The notes below the pieces were generated by a model, which was not told the origin of the DNA, did no database searches, and saw nothing but the letters and a program-made list of their open reading frames with translations. DNA of 38,475 nucleotides from Colwellia sp. (lineage in GTDB: Bacteria; Pseudomonadota; Gammaproteobacteria; Enterobacterales; Alteromonadaceae): NCBI GenBank assembly GCA_022969215.1, contig JALJPA010000017.1, positions 1 to 38,475 on the forward strand, read 5' to 3'. Positions 38,474-38,475 of this stretch are shown one piece after another (the stretch's first letter is position 1; every line of letters begins with the position of its first letter). Made by a program: the position numbers and the translations under genes.

Positions 38474-38475
38474 AG

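Noticed and set aside
1-38475. Circular closure of the window
   Set aside because: Joining right end to left end keeps the edge gene's frame open for seven codons back to the HNH stop, but gives no in-frame ATG/GTG/TTG start, so closure is not supported without reads.

Overview
The window looks like most or all of the genome of a tailed phage with a short, P22-like tail. It is AT-rich, with tightly packed and overlapping genes. The AT-rich base use, the Gram-negative style lysozyme and the lambdoid-type accessory genes (replication P, NinH, YopX, DUF1367, RecT/YqaJ) suggest a gammaproteobacterial host, perhaps marine; the host is inference. I see no integrase, CI-like repressor, tRNA gene or CRISPR array.

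Layout. (1) About 0-12.2 kb, all leftward: an early/middle region of many small genes. Recognisable ones are an HNH endonuclease, a nucleoside deoxyribosyltransferase-like protein, a DUF1367 protein, an O-like/P-like replication pair that overlaps by about 200 nt in different frames, a T4-type lysozyme with an E-C-T triad, a beta-class adenine methyltransferase, a GIY-YIG (T5orf172-like) protein, NinH, YopX and a helical protein ending in an SSB-like acidic tip. Two long non-coding stretches here (1861-2143 and 7811-8304) hold strong RNA-like secondary structure. (2) About 12.2-12.4 kb: a divergent control region with a consensus rightward promoter. (3) 12.4-15.8 kb, rightward: small proteins, the RecT annealase and YqaJ exonuclease pair, a MazG-like hydrolase, a zinc-ribbon protein, and a YfiM/DUF2279-like exported protein flanked by 15-bp direct repeats. 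(4) 15.9-38.5 kb, leftward: the morphogenesis module. Read in transcription order it is terS, terL, portal, GroES-like, scaffold, decoration protein, major capsid protein, several beta-rich virion proteins, gp4-like, gp10-like, a coiled-coil (gp26-position) protein, gp14/DUF2824-like, gp7-like, gp20-like, gp16-like ejection proteins and a tailspike. This is the P22 order with extra genes. Upstream of terS lie a ParB-like protein and small membrane or unknown proteins, and one gene runs off the right edge.

How it fits together: RecT/YqaJ and the P-like helicase loader would serve replication and recombination. TerS/TerL package DNA into a procapsid built from portal, scaffold and coat. gp4/gp10/needle-like proteins close the portal, gp7/20/16-like proteins are ejected with the DNA, and the tailspike binds and probably degrades surface polysaccharide.

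Best candidates for new biology: the roughly 260-nt leader RNA closed by a 24-bp helix whose imperfect pairs are all G-U on the transcribed strand and which abuts a Shine-Dalgarno sequence; the structured non-coding region near 8 kb; and a helical non-OB protein with a near-perfect SSB C-terminal tip. Ten small genes absent from the supplied ORF track were also found by reading the gaps, one of them running off the right edge.
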